64,000 nucleotides of DNA, from positions 1 through 64,000 of the forward strand of contig NZ_AKJA01000017.1 of NCBI RefSeq assembly GCF_000282575.1, written 5' to 3'. How positions within the stretch are numbered: the stretch's first letter is position 1; every line of letters starts with the position of its first letter. Origin of the DNA: Herbaspirillum sp. YR522. Its GTDB lineage: Bacteria > Pseudomonadota > Gammaproteobacteria > Burkholderiales > Burkholderiaceae_D. The notes below the pieces were generated by a model. That model saw only the letters and a list, made by a program, of their open reading frames with translations. It ran no database searches and was not told the DNA's origin. The position numbers and the translations under genes are program-made. Positions 36,372 through 44,715 of this stretch are shown here, in pieces.

Positions 36372-37640
36372 ATGCCAACCGATATCAAGCAAGCCCGCGA
36401 TCAATCACGCAGACGACGGCTCGACCCGGCGTCGCTGCTGGCATTGCTCAATCCGTTGACGCTGTTCGCACGACGCCCGACGCGCCTGGACGATCCGGCG
36501 CCCCAGGAGCTGATCGGGCGTGGTGTGCGTTTTGTCGAGCGCATCTATCGCATGCGCATGGTCGGCGTGGCCACCGGCCTGCTGTGCGTGGGCGCCGGGC
36601 TGGTCGAACAGCACGCCGGCTGGCTGGCCTGGACCCTGCTCCTGATGCATGCCCTGGTATGGCCGCAGGCGGCGCGCATCTGGGCGCTGCGCTGCCGCAT
36701 TCCCTACCGCGCCGAGCGTCGCAACCTGGTGATCGACTCGGTCTACGCCGGCTTCTGGGTCGCGGCCATGCACGCCAGCCTGGTGCCCTCGGCCGTCATC
36801 ATCACCATGGTCTCGATGGACAACATCGCCGCCGGCGGCGTGCGCCTGTTCATGCGCGGTCTGTACGCCAACCTCACCGGCTTCGCACTGGGCGCACTGG
36901 TGCTGGGCTTCGACTTCGCTCCCCACGCCAACCTCACCACCATCCTGGCCAGCCTGCCGATGCTCGCGCTTTATCCATTGGCACTGGGCAAGACCACCTA
37001 TGACATGTCGCGCAAGCTGGCCGAGCGCTCGCGTGCCTTCGAGCTCGTCAGCCAGACCGACGGCCTGACGGGACTATTCAACCGCCGCTACTGGGAAAAC
37101 CTGCTGATCTGGGAATTCGAGCGCTGCGGCAAGTCCGACCAGCCCCGGCATGCCTGCCTGTTGCTGCTGGACCTGGACCATTTCAAGTCGATCAATGACA
37201 CCCATGGCCATCTGGTGGGCGACGAAGTGCTGCGCAGGTTCGCTACCCTGCTGCGCAGCAACCTGCGCGAGCAGGATGCCATCGGTCGCTACGGCGGGGA
37301 AGAATTCGTGGTCATCCTGCGTGACACCAGCGCCAGCGAAGCCTGGCAGCTGACGCAGCGCCTGGTGGACGAGGTACGGCGTTACCAGGTCATCCCGGGC
37401 GGCCTGCGCGGATGCACCGTCAGTGCCGGCCTGGTGCCGTTCGACCACGGCATGGAAGCGCATTACGTGTGGTTGCAGCGGGCCGACCATGCGATGTATC
37501 GCGCCAAGGAAAACGGCCGCGATTGCGTCGTCGCATGGCACGACGACGGCGCCGGCGGCACATGGCCCGCGCCCGACCAGCGCCATCCCGCGGACGCAAA
37601 AAAGGCCGACACCTTCGGGGCCGCCACGAGGCCACTGTGA
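36372..37640 (+). CDS. MASE2-GGDEF diguanylate cyclase (AdrA/DgcC-like)
   Basis: The 422-residue protein has an N-terminal MASE2-type membrane region (about 45-200, several helices) and a C-terminal GGDEF domain. The active site is GGEEF with the inhibitory I-site REQD exactly five residues before it, so an active, product-inhibited enzyme making c-di-GMP is expected. The last 40 residues are Ala/Pro-rich and variable. In AdrA homologues this output drives cellulose synthesis; the target here is unknown. Confidence 0.92.
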   Translation: MPTDIKQARDQSRRRRLDPASLLALLNPLTLFARRPTRLDDPAPQELIGRGVRFVERIYRMRMVGVATGLLCVGAGLVEQHAGWLAWTLLLMHALVWPQAARIWALRCRIPYRAERRNLVIDSVYAGFWVAAMHASLVPSAVIITMVSMDNIAAGGVRLFMRGLYANLTGFALGALVLGFDFAPHANLTTILASLPMLALYPLALGKTTYDMSRKLAERSRAFELVSQTDGLTGLFNRRYWENLLIWEFERCGKSDQPRHACLLLLDLDHFKSINDTHGHLVGDEVLRRFATLLRSNLREQDAIGRYGGEEFVVILRDTSASEAWQLTQRLVDEVRRYQVIPGGLRGCTVSAGLVPFDHGMEAHYVWLQRADHAMYRAKENGRDCVVAWHDDGAGGTWPAPDQRHPADAKKADTFGAATRPL

Positions 37641-37663
37641 AGATATCGACCTAGGGAAATCAG

Positions 37664-37728
37664 GGCGGGACTACCGGCTGGTTCAATCAGACCAACGTAC
37701 GACCCTGGTCTGTAGCCGATGCCCCGCC
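37664..37728. other. Nested long hairpin in intergenic region
   Basis: Three stacked stems share one axis: GGCGGG/CCCGCC (37664-37669 with 37723-37728), CGGCT/AGCCG (37675-37679 with 37714-37718) and CAGACCA/TGGTCTG (37688-37694 with 37706-37712), with an 11-base loop. It begins 23 bases after the diguanylate cyclase stop. It may be a terminator without T run, a small structured RNA or a repeat remnant. Confidence 0.5.
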
Positions 37729-37765
37729 AGCCGCAGCTAGCGGCAAGACGGGCCTATCAAGCCCG

Positions 37766-37948
37766 TCAGATCAGTACTGGCAGAGCCTCCAGTACCAAAA
37801 GCGCCATCAGCGCGCCACCCACCGCGCCAATCGTTCGCAGTGACACACGGATGGCACGCGAGGCCACCGGCACTTCACCGCAAAGTAACAGACCCGCCAG
37901 GGTCATGGGGACAAAGAACACCAGGTTGTTCATGATGATATTAGGCAT
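37766..37948 (-). CDS. Possible 60-residue membrane protein
   Basis: The frame encodes two hydrophobic segments (NLVFFVPMTLAGLLLCG and TIGAVGGALMALLVLEALPVLI) joined by a basic loop, a plausible two-helix membrane protein. GAGGAG lies 8 bases before ATG 37948. A 7-bp hairpin (37747-37767) overlaps the stop and could end its transcript. I do not recognise a family. Confidence 0.5.
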   Translation of the reverse strand: MPNIIMNNLVFFVPMTLAGLLLCGEVPVASRAIRVSLRTIGAVGGALMALLVLEALPVLI

Positions 37949-37972
37949 GATGCGTCTCCTCATTGGCCTGTC

Positions 37973-38302
37973 TCATTCTCGAGTTCTCTCGGGCGTCCAC
38001 CAGCCCAAGCGGCGCACGTAACCAACACTACGTTGCCCGACTTGACTGGCAAAACCTGACAAAGACCTGAAACCGGCTCTGGCCTTGGCTTTGCTGTTGC
38101 CCTTGTTGATTCGAGTATAGGCCTCATGCCCAATAACACAAGCATCTGTTAGAACTTTCGTTGCTGCATAGCAGCGACAACAACGCGAATCAAATGATGT
38201 TGCGAACGCACAAAAGTTAGTTTTCACGGGCGAATTGCCTTGACCCATTTTTGAGCGCGAGCGTAGAATTCGTCCGTTCTCATTAAATGGAGTCCCTCTC
38301 AT
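37973..38302 (-). CDS. Doubtful 109-residue ORF with atypical codon use
   Basis: An open frame rich in Arg, Ser, Lys and Cys (CAFATSFDSRCCRCYAAT) runs antisense through the promoter of the Mg2+ ATPase leader. Its third-position GC is clearly lower than in all neighbouring genes, so it is either foreign or non-coding. No membrane segment or known motif. No good ribosome site. Confidence 0.22.
   Translation of the reverse strand: MRGTPFNENGRILRSRSKMGQGNSPVKTNFCAFATSFDSRCCRCYAATKVLTDACVIGHEAYTRINKGNSKAKARAGFRSLSGFASQVGQRSVGYVRRLGWWTPERTRE
38240..38269 (+). promoter_or_regulatory. Sigma-70 promoter of the Mg2+ ATPase leader
   Basis: TTGACC (38240-38245) and TAGAAT (38264-38269) are separated by 18 bases, a near-consensus promoter. 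Transcription would start near 38276, giving a leader of about 550 bases before the ATPase ATG at 38826. Confidence 0.65.
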
Positions 38303-38348
38303 GGGTACTTGTTCGGGTGACAGTTGTTGCCGGTTAATTACCGGTTAA
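38301..38348 (+). CDS. Candidate 15-residue Cys-rich leader peptide
   Basis: ATG 38301 has TGGAG eight bases upstream and encodes MGTCSGDSCCRLITG. It begins about 25 bases after the predicted transcription start. A 5-bp hairpin CCGGT-TAATT-ACCGG (38330-38344) covers its last codons. Translation could couple to folding of the Mg2+ ATPase leader. Confidence 0.45.
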   Translation: MGTCSGDSCCRLITG

Positions 38349-38401
38349 AGCCAGGCAAGATTTCCGCAGGACTCCTCCTGTCGTCATTTTGCCCAGCGCA
38401 G

Positions 38402-38460
38402 ATGACGGCATAACGATGCAGGCCGCGCACCAACGCGCATCGCCTCACACGCATCGTCAT
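38402..38460 (+). promoter_or_regulatory. Leader segment with alternative pairings
   Basis: CGATGC (38414-38419) can pair with either of two GCATCG copies (38437-38442 and 38451-38456), while ATGACG (38402-38407) can pair with CGTCAT (38455-38460), which overlaps the second copy. Such mutually exclusive stems are what a riboregulated leader needs; this is by eye only. Confidence 0.35.
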
Positions 38461-38693
38461 TCCCCACAACGACAGATCGACGATCGACCGCTACGCCTAC
38501 AGCGTCCCGGCTTGGCCATCCCTTTGCTGCTCACGCGGCCACATGCACTCCCTGCCCTCACGGCGCCGGGAACGGATGCACATGGGCAGGCCAATGCTGA
38601 CGATTTGCTGACGGACGCCGCTTGACGGCGGTGCCGGCGTCGCGTCCCAGGTACCAACGACAGGCGCTCCCTGCGACCCAAGCGGAGGCTGTG

Positions 38694-38714
38694 ATGCAAC
38701 AGGAACCACCATGA
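38694..38714 (+). CDS. Candidate MgtL-like leader peptide MQQEPP
   Basis: A six-codon frame, ATG to TGA, is preceded by a perfect GGAGG five bases upstream. The peptide ends Glu-Pro-Pro, resembling the acidic/proline stretches that destabilise ribosomes in the Mg2+-sensing leader peptide MgtL. It lies about 110 bases before the P-type ATPase start in a long leader. Confidence 0.5.
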   Translation: MQQEPP

Positions 38715-38794
38715 ATCTCCCGTCGACCACCTGGCCTGCGGCCGACACGACGAGCGCTCATCGCAGCGCCCGATGGCAAGCCCCGCGCACCTGA
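38711..38794 (+). CDS. Second small leader ORF, 27 residues
   Basis: ATG 38711 overlaps the stop of the MQQEPP frame (ATGA), with AGGA six bases upstream. It encodes MNLPSTTWPAADTT and a basic tail, ending 31 bases before the ATPase ATG. The coupled arrangement could relay ribosome behaviour on the short peptide to the ATPase gene. Coding status unproven. Confidence 0.35.
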   Translation: MNLPSTTWPAADTTSAHRSARWQAPRT

Positions 38795-38825
38795 AGTGCG
38801 CAGACAACAAGAAAAGAAGTGCATC

Positions 38826-41588
38826 ATGAATCTGAACCTGTTGAAAGAAACCTTCGTCACCTTCATCCGCGCCCGCGGCATGGATCGTCATTTCCGCCGC
38901 CTGGGCATGGACATGTTCCGCAGCGCCCCGGTCAGCCGCGACGTACCCCAGACGCTGGCCGAGCAACTGCACCAGGCGGCCCACGCCGACAGTGCCGAGC
39001 TGCTGCAGCGCCTGGGCTCGCGCCCAGATGGCCTGACCGAAAGCGAAGCCGAGGCCATCCGCGCCGAGGTCGGCCCCAACGAAGTCGAGCACGAAAAGCC
39101 GCTGTCCTGGCCGGTGCACCTGTGGCACTGCTACAAGAACCCGTTCAACCTGCTGCTGACGTTGCTGGCGGCGGTCTCGTTCTACACGGAAGACATGAAG
39201 GCGGCCATCGTCATCGGCACCATGGTGGTGGTATCGACATTGATGCGCTTCGTCCAGGAGGCGCGCTCCAACACCGCCGCCGACAAGCTCAAGGAAATGG
39301 TCAGCAACACCGCCACCGTGATGCGCCACGACCTGCGCGAAGACATCGCCGAAGAGGCGCGCCGCTACTTCGACGTGCAGTTGCACTCGCGTGGCGCGCG
39401 TCGGGTCGAGGTACCGATCCGGCAACTGGTGCCCGGCGATATCGTGCTGCTGTCGGCGGGCGACATGATGCCGGCCGACCTGCGCCTGCTGGGCGCCAAG
39501 GACCTGTTCGTCAGCCAGGCCGCCATGACCGGCGAATCGCTGCCGGTCGAGAAATTCGCCACCCCCAGCAATCTCAACACCGCCAGCCCGCTGGAGCTGG
39601 ACAACCTGTGCTTCATGGGCACCAACGTGGTCAGCGGCTCGGCCACGGCGGTGGTGGTCACCACCGGCAAGCGCACCTACTTCGGTGCCCTGGCCGAGCG
39701 CGTGACGGCCACCGATCGCAGCCCCACCGCGTTCCAGTCGGGCGTCAACAAGGTCAGCTGGCTGTTGATCCGCTTCATGCTGGTGATGACGCCGGTAGTG
39801 TTCTTCCTGAATGGTTTCACCAAGGGTGATTGGGTCGAGGCCTTCCTGTTCGGGCTGTCGGTGGCGGTGGGCCTGACCCCCGAGATGCTGCCCATGATCG
39901 TCACCTCGACCCTGGCCAAGGGCGCAGTGGCGCTGTCGCGCAAGAAGGTGATCGTCAAGCGGCTCGACGCCATCCAGAACTTCGGTGCCATGGACGTGCT
40001 GTGCACCGACAAGACCGGGACCCTGACCCAGGACAAGATCTTCCTCGAACGCCATACCGACATCCGGGGCGAGCGCGACGATGAAGTGCTGCAGTACGCC
40101 TACCTCAACAGCTATTACCAGACCGGCCTGAAGAACCTGCTCGACGTGGCCGTGCTGGAGCACGCCGAACTGCAACGCGAGATGTCGGTGGCCTCGGCCT
40201 ATCGCAAGGTCGACGAGATCCCGTTCGACTTCCAGCGGCGCCGCATGTCGGTGGTCGTGAGCGAACGGGAAGACCATCACGAGCTCATCTGCAAGGGCGC
40301 GGTCGAGGAAATCGTCTCGGTCTGTACCCATGCCCGCCATGACGGCCGCGTGGTGCCGCTCACGCCGGAACTACTGGCCGAGATCCACGCCACCACCGGG
40401 CGCCTCAATGCCGAAGGCCTGCGCGTGGTAGGGGTGGCTGCCAAGGACTTGCCTCCCACCAAGGAAACCTACGGCCTGGCCGATGAGTCGGACCTGGTGC
40501 TGGTCGGCTACATCGCCTTCCTCGACCCGCCGAAGGAATCGACCGCCCCGGCATTGGCGGCACTGCGCGCGCACGGCGTGGCGGTCAAGATCCTGACCGG
40601 CGACAACCAGCTGGTCACCGCCAAGATCTGCCGCGAGGTGGGGCTGGAAGTCGACGGCATGCTGCTGGGTGGCGACGTCGAGAAGATGAGCGACCAGGAG
40701 CTGGCCGTGGCGGCCGAGAAAGTGACCGTGTTCGCCAAGCTGAGCCCGGCCCACAAGGAGCGCATCGTGCGCGTGTTGCACGACCAGGGCCATGTGGTGG
40801 GTTTCATGGGTGACGGCATCAACGACGCACCCGCGCTGCGTGCGGCAGATATCGGCATCTCGGTCGATACCGCCGTCGATATCGCCAAGGAGGCCGCCGA
40901 CCTGATCCTGCTCGAGAAGAGCCTGATGGTGCTGGAAGAAGGTGTGCTGGAAGGCCGCAAGACCTTTGCCAACATGCTCAAGTACATCAAGATGACGGCC
41001 AGCTCGAACTTCGGCAATGTGTTCTCGGTCCTGATCGCCAGCGCCTTCCTGCCCTTCCTGCCGATGCTGCCCTTGCATCTGCTGGTGCAGAACCTGCTGT
41101 ATGACGTGTCGCAGATCGCGATCCCTTTCGACAACGTCGATCGCGAATTCCTGGACCGTCCGCAGCGCTGGGATCCAGCCGACATCGGCCGCTTCATGGT
41201 GTTCTTTGGCCCGATCAGCTCGATCTTCGATGTCTCGACCTTCGCGCTGATGTGGTTCGTGTTCGGCGCCGACTCGCCGCAACACCAGACCCTGTTCCAG
41301 TCGGGCTGGTTCATCGAGGGCCTGCTGTCGCAGACATTGATCGTCCACATGATCCGCACCCGCCGCATTCCGTTCTTCCAGAGCCGTGCCGCCTGGCCGC
41401 TGATGGGCATGACGCTGGTCATCATGGCCGCCGGCGTGTTCCTGCCGATGTCGCCACTGGCGCACTACTTCAAGCTCGAAGCGCTGCCGCTGGCCTACTT
41501 CGGCTGGCTGGCGGCGATCCTGCTGGCCTATGCAGTACTGATCCAGGTCATGAAGAACTGGTACGCGCGACGTTACGGATGGCAGTGA
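38826..41588 (+). CDS. mgtA: P-type Mg2+-importing ATPase
   Basis: The 920-residue P3B-type ATPase has an N-terminal cation-ATPase domain, the actuator motif MTGESLPVE, the phosphorylation site DKTGTLTQD (Asp395), GDGINDAPALRAADIGISVD and about ten membrane helices, with the family's C-terminal helices (LPMLPLHLLVQNLLYDVSQIAIPFDNVD). It imports Mg2+ across the inner membrane. ATG 38826 follows AAAGAAG. The long leader with short ORFs suggests control by cytosolic Mg2+; no phoPQ genes are nearby. Confidence 0.94.
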   Translation: MNLNLLKETFVTFIRARGMDRHFRRLGMDMFRSAPVSRDVPQTLAEQLHQAAHADSAELLQRLGSRPDGLTESEAEAIRAEVGPNEVEHEKPLSWPVHLWHCYKNPFNLLLTLLAAVSFYTEDMKAAIVIGTMVVVSTLMRFVQEARSNTAADKLKEMVSNTATVMRHDLREDIAEEARRYFDVQLHSRGARRVEVPIRQLVPGDIVLLSAGDMMPADLRLLGAKDLFVSQAAMTGESLPVEKFATPSNLNTASPLELDNLCFMGTNVVSGSATAVVVTTGKRTYFGALAERVTATDRSPTAFQSGVNKVSWLLIRFMLVMTPVVFFLNGFTKGDWVEAFLFGLSVAVGLTPEMLPMIVTSTLAKGAVALSRKKVIVKRLDAIQNFGAMDVLCTDKTGTLTQDKIFLERHTDIRGERDDEVLQYAYLNSYYQTGLKNLLDVAVLEHAELQREMSVASAYRKVDEIPFDFQRRRMSVVVSEREDHHELICKGAVEEIVSVCTHARHDGRVVPLTPELLAEIHATTGRLNAEGLRVVGVAAKDLPPTKETYGLADESDLVLVGYIAFLDPPKESTAPALAALRAHGVAVKILTGDNQLVTAKICREVGLEVDGMLLGGDVEKMSDQELAVAAEKVTVFAKLSPAHKERIVRVLHDQGHVVGFMGDGINDAPALRAADIGISVDTAVDIAKEAADLILLEKSLMVLEEGVLEGRKTFANMLKYIKMTASSNFGNVFSVLIASAFLPFLPMLPLHLLVQNLLYDVSQIAIPFDNVDREFLDRPQRWDPADIGRFMVFFGPISSIFDVSTFALMWFVFGADSPQHQTLFQSGWFIEGLLSQTLIVHMIRTRRIPFFQSRAAWPLMGMTLVIMAAGVFLPMSPLAHYFKLEALPLAYFGWLAAILLAYAVLIQVMKNWYARRYGWQ

Positions 41589-41694
41589 CGGACGTTGCGG
41601 ACAGGCGTGCATCCATTCGATCGGCGCCGCAGCGAAAGCCGCGTCCCGGCTAGCGATCGTTCGAACGCCAGAGCGAAAATAATGCGGTAAAACC

Positions 41695-41738
41695 AAAAAA
41701 GCTTACTCCCAGGCAAGGGGGTAAGCTTTTTTACCTTG
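41695..41738 (+). terminator. Rho-independent terminator of mgtA
   Basis: AAAAAAGCTTAC and GTAAGCTTTTTT (41695-41706 and 41721-41732) form a 12-bp stem around a 14-base loop, with A and T tracts on the two sides so that it can work in both directions. Confidence 0.88.
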
Positions 41739-41837
41739 AAGTTCAGGGTTTCCCCGATAGTGCGCTTGACACGTGGTCGTTAATCTCTCGACATCGAACA
41801 AAACTCACGAAAAGACACGGCGCAGCCGAGGGCATCA

Positions 41838-42095
41838 ATGAACGCAATTCTGCATGAAGGCAACTGCGAAGGCAGTTACAAAAGCATCACCGACGGCAAG
41901 ATATACCAGTACCGTGCCGACTATCGCGGCGGCGAATCGATCTCGTGGAGCGCCAGCGTCACCTGGGGCGCGCGCGAGGCCTTGTCGCGGGTGGGATCGA
42001 TCTCGCACAACATCCTGTCCGGCCATTCATTGCAGGAGCTGGTGCGCGCCCATGTCGTGGCATCGATCCAGGCCGCCCTGGGCGAGCAGGTCTGA
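41838..42095 (+). CDS. Hypothetical 85-residue protein
   Basis: A soluble-looking small protein (MNAILHEGNCEGSYKSITDG, GGESISWSASVTWGAREALSRVG, then a C-terminal amphipathic helix). GAGGG lies about six bases before ATG 41838. Family unknown. It has its own transcript, between the mgtA terminator and the convergent kinase gene. Confidence 0.65.
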   Translation: MNAILHEGNCEGSYKSITDGKIYQYRADYRGGESISWSASVTWGAREALSRVGSISHNILSGHSLQELVRAHVVASIQAALGEQV

Positions 42096-42148
42096 GCCGT
42101 TACCACTGCCTGACCGACGCGATCGACGCACCGCGCCGGCTCCGGCCT

Positions 42149-43267
42149 TCAATGGCGCGGCAGGTGCACCGACACCACCGTCTGCGTCTCCCGGCTGGAC
42201 ATCACATCGACCCGGCCACCGTGCGCTGCCACGATCTGCTGGGCAATATACAGGCCCAGTCCCAGGCCCTGGCGGTTGCCTTCGGTACTGTCGCCACCGC
42301 GGAACGGATCGAAGATGGACGGTAGCAAATGGGCCGGTATCACCCCCTGATTGGCCACCTGCAGTATCACCTCATGCTCACCGGCGCCATCGATGCGCAC
42401 ACTCACCGGTTGTCCCGGCACGCCATGCTGCAGCGCATTGCCGAGCAGGTTGGCTACCACCTGTGCCAGTCGCTCGGGATCCCAGTGCCCCGTATCGTCG
42501 CCCACGCAACTGCTGAGGATGACGCAGTCCGGATAGGTGGCGCGGTACTCCTGCGCTACCTTGCCGGCCATCTCGCCCAGTACCATCTGCTCGCGCGAGA
42601 GCGCAATGCCGCCACCCAGCCGTGCCCGGGCAAGATCGAGCATGTTCTCGATCAGCTTGGCCATGCGCCGGCCACTGTTGAGGATCTGCTGCGAGGCTTT
42701 TTGCGCCACTTCCTCGCTATAGGTCCGCTGCAGCAGCGTGGCCGCCATCATCACCGCGCCCAAGGGATTGCGCAGGTCGTGCCCGAGGATCGCCACGAAC
42801 ATCTCGTTGGTGCGCAGAGTCTCGGTGCGATCGCGCAGTTCCAGCGCCAGTTGCTGCTTCTGGCGGTACAGCTGGAAGAACACCTCGGCCTTGTTGCGCA
42901 GGATGTGCGGCTCGATCGGCTTGTACAGGAAATCGACGGCCCCGCTTTCGTAGCCCTTGAACATGCGGTGCTCGTCGCGGGTGCCGGCGGTCACGAAGAT
43001 GAGCGGGATGTTACGCGTGCGCTCGCTGCCCCGGATCAGCTCGGCCAGCTCGAAGCCGTCCATCATCGGCATCTGGACGTCGATCAGGGCCAGGGCCACG
43101 TCATGTACCAGCAGCAGCTCGAGCGCCTCGAAGCCGGAACGTGCCTGCAGCAGTTCCACGTCGTCGCGCTGCAGCAGCGCCGACAAGGCCAGCAGGTTCT
43201 CGGCCAGGTCATCGACCAGCAAGAACTTCACGCGCGGCAGGGGCTGTCCCTTGGTTTTGTCAATCAC
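42149..43267 (-). CDS. Receiver-histidine kinase (REC-HisKA-HATPase)
   Basis: The 372-residue soluble protein joins an N-terminal receiver (FLLVDDLAEN; Asp in LALIDVQMPMMDG, about residue 63) to a HisKA helix with ILGHDLRNPLGAVM and an ATPase domain (GLGLGLYIAQQI). Such proteins receive a phosphate from another kinase and pass it on. It overlaps the CheB gene by 4 bases and belongs to the same unit as CheR and the large hybrid kinase. Confidence 0.92.
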   Translation of the reverse strand: MIDKTKGQPLPRVKFLLVDDLAENLLALSALLQRDDVELLQARSGFEALELLLVHDVALALIDVQMPMMDGFELAELIRGSERTRNIPLIFVTAGTRDEHRMFKGYESGAVDFLYKPIEPHILRNKAEVFFQLYRQKQQLALELRDRTETLRTNEMFVAILGHDLRNPLGAVMMAATLLQRTYSEEVAQKASQQILNSGRRMAKLIENMLDLARARLGGGIALSREQMVLGEMAGKVAQEYRATYPDCVILSSCVGDDTGHWDPERLAQVVANLLGNALQHGVPGQPVSVRIDGAGEHEVILQVANQGVIPAHLLPSIFDPFRGGDSTEGNRQGLGLGLYIAQQIVAAHGGRVDVMSSRETQTVVSVHLPRH

Positions 43268-43878
43268 CTGCTTTTCCTTTCACCCTTGACGCTCAGCGAT
43301 GCCAGCACATCGGCGATCCGAGCCAGCGTCAATACATAATCTATCGGTCCGGCCGCGATCGCCTGCTCGGGCATGTAGGGCGCCTGGGCCTGCCCCGGGT
43401 CCTGCACCATCGTCATGCCACCGGCGGCCCGGATCGCCTGCAGGCCGGCCGCGCCGTCCTGGTTGCCGCCGGTCAGGACGATGCCCAGCAGGCGCGGGCC
43501 GAAATGATCGGCGGCCGACTCGAACAACACATCGATGGCCGGTCGCGAAAAATTCACGGCCTCGTCATTGGACATGGCCAGCAACGGCGCCGCATCGCTA
43601 CCGTCGACCAGCAGATGGTAGTCGGGCGCGGCAAAATAGATCGTCGCCGGCAGCAGCGGGTCCTTGTCCTGGGCCTCGACCACCGGCAGGGCGCAGCGGG
43701 CATCGAAAATCTGCGCCAGCAGGCTGGGCCGCTCGCGCGGAATATGCAGCACCACCATGGTCGGCGGCGCGACCCCGGCGCGCAGCGCCGGCAACACCTC
43801 GAGCAGTGCCTCGACCCCACCGGCGGAGGCACCGATGACCACCGCCTCGACTGCCGAACAATCGATGGCCGGGGTCAT
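43264..43878 (-). CDS. Stand-alone CheB-type methylesterase domain protein
   Basis: The 204-residue protein has the CheB catalytic residues: Ser in IGASAGG (about 17), His in VLHIPRERPS and Asp in LTGGNQDGAAGL. There is no receiver domain, unlike classical chemotaxis CheB. It is encoded between CheR and the REC-kinase with 4-base overlaps. Its glutamyl substrate is unknown since no chemoreceptor gene is in the window. Confidence 0.9.
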   Translation of the reverse strand: MTPAIDCSAVEAVVIGASAGGVEALLEVLPALRAGVAPPTMVVLHIPRERPSLLAQIFDARCALPVVEAQDKDPLLPATIYFAAPDYHLLVDGSDAAPLLAMSNDEAVNFSRPAIDVLFESAADHFGPRLLGIVLTGGNQDGAAGLQAIRAAGGMTMVQDPGQAQAPYMPEQAIAAGPIDYVLTLARIADVLASLSVKGERKSR

Positions 43879-44702
43879 AGCTCGCCCTTCTTCTGGAAGA
43901 TACGGTCTTCGCGCACCACTTCATCGAAGGCGCTGTTATGGGCCGAGAACCGCAGCGACTCCTTCGATCCCAATCCAAGAAAGCCCTTGCGGCACAACGA
44001 CTCGCGAAACAGGCCCAGCGCGCGTTCCTGCAACTGGCGATTGAAATAGATCAGCACGTTGCGGCATGACACCAGCTGCATCTCGGCAAATACGCTGTCG
44101 GTGGCCAGGCTGTGATCCGAGAACACCACATTGCGGCGCAGCGACTTGTCGAACACCACCGCACCATAGGCCGCCGTATAGTAATCCGAAAGCGAGGTCT
44201 TGCCGCCCGACTTCTGGTGGTTGCTGGTGAAGCCGGCGATGCGGTCCAGGTCGTACACGCCGGCCTCGGCCTTCTTCAGCGCCGCCTGGTTGATGTCGGT
44301 GGCGTAGATCAGGGTGCGTTCGAGCAGGCCTTCCTCGCGCAGAAGGATGGCCAGCGAATAGACCTCCTCGCCGGTACTGCAACCAGCCACCCAGATCTTG
44401 AGCGAGGGATACGTGCGCAGCAGCGGCACCACCTTCTCGCGCAGCGACAGGAAGTAGGTCGGATCGCGAAACATCTCGCTGACCTGCACCGTAAGGTAAT
44501 CCATCAATGCCGGAAAAACCGTCGCATCGTGCAACACGCGGTGTTGCAGCTGCGACAACGTGGTGCACTCGAAGCGGCCCAGCGCCGTGGTCAGGCGGCG
44601 CTTGAGCGACGAGCCGGCATAACCGCGAAAATCGCAGTGGTACTTGAGATAGATCGCATCGAGCAGCAACTGCATCTCGATGTCGAAGTGCTTGTCAGTC
44701 AT
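43875..44702 (-). CDS. CheR-type protein-glutamate methyltransferase
   Basis: The 275-residue enzyme has the CheR N-terminal helical domain (YCDFRGYAGSSLKRRL-like, about residue 20) and a SAM-binding fold with WVAGCSTGEEVYSLAI, YATDINQAAL and CRNVLIYF. No TPR domain is attached. ATG 44702 is preferred to the TTG at 44708, which is too close to any ribosome site. It directly follows the hybrid kinase gene. Confidence 0.92.
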   Translation of the reverse strand: MTDKHFDIEMQLLLDAIYLKYHCDFRGYAGSSLKRRLTTALGRFECTTLSQLQHRVLHDATVFPALMDYLTVQVSEMFRDPTYFLSLREKVVPLLRTYPSLKIWVAGCSTGEEVYSLAILLREEGLLERTLIYATDINQAALKKAEAGVYDLDRIAGFTSNHQKSGGKTSLSDYYTAAYGAVVFDKSLRRNVVFSDHSLATDSVFAEMQLVSCRNVLIYFNRQLQERALGLFRESLCRKGFLGLGSKESLRFSAHNSAFDEVVREDRIFQKKGEL

Positions 44703-44715
44703 GCGCAATGTCCGA

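Noticed and set aside
38389-38625. 78-residue ORF (TTG start, or ATG 38416) in the Mg2+ ATPase leader
   Set aside because: No ribosome site and a His/Pro/Arg composition typical of chance frames; kept only as part of the leader.
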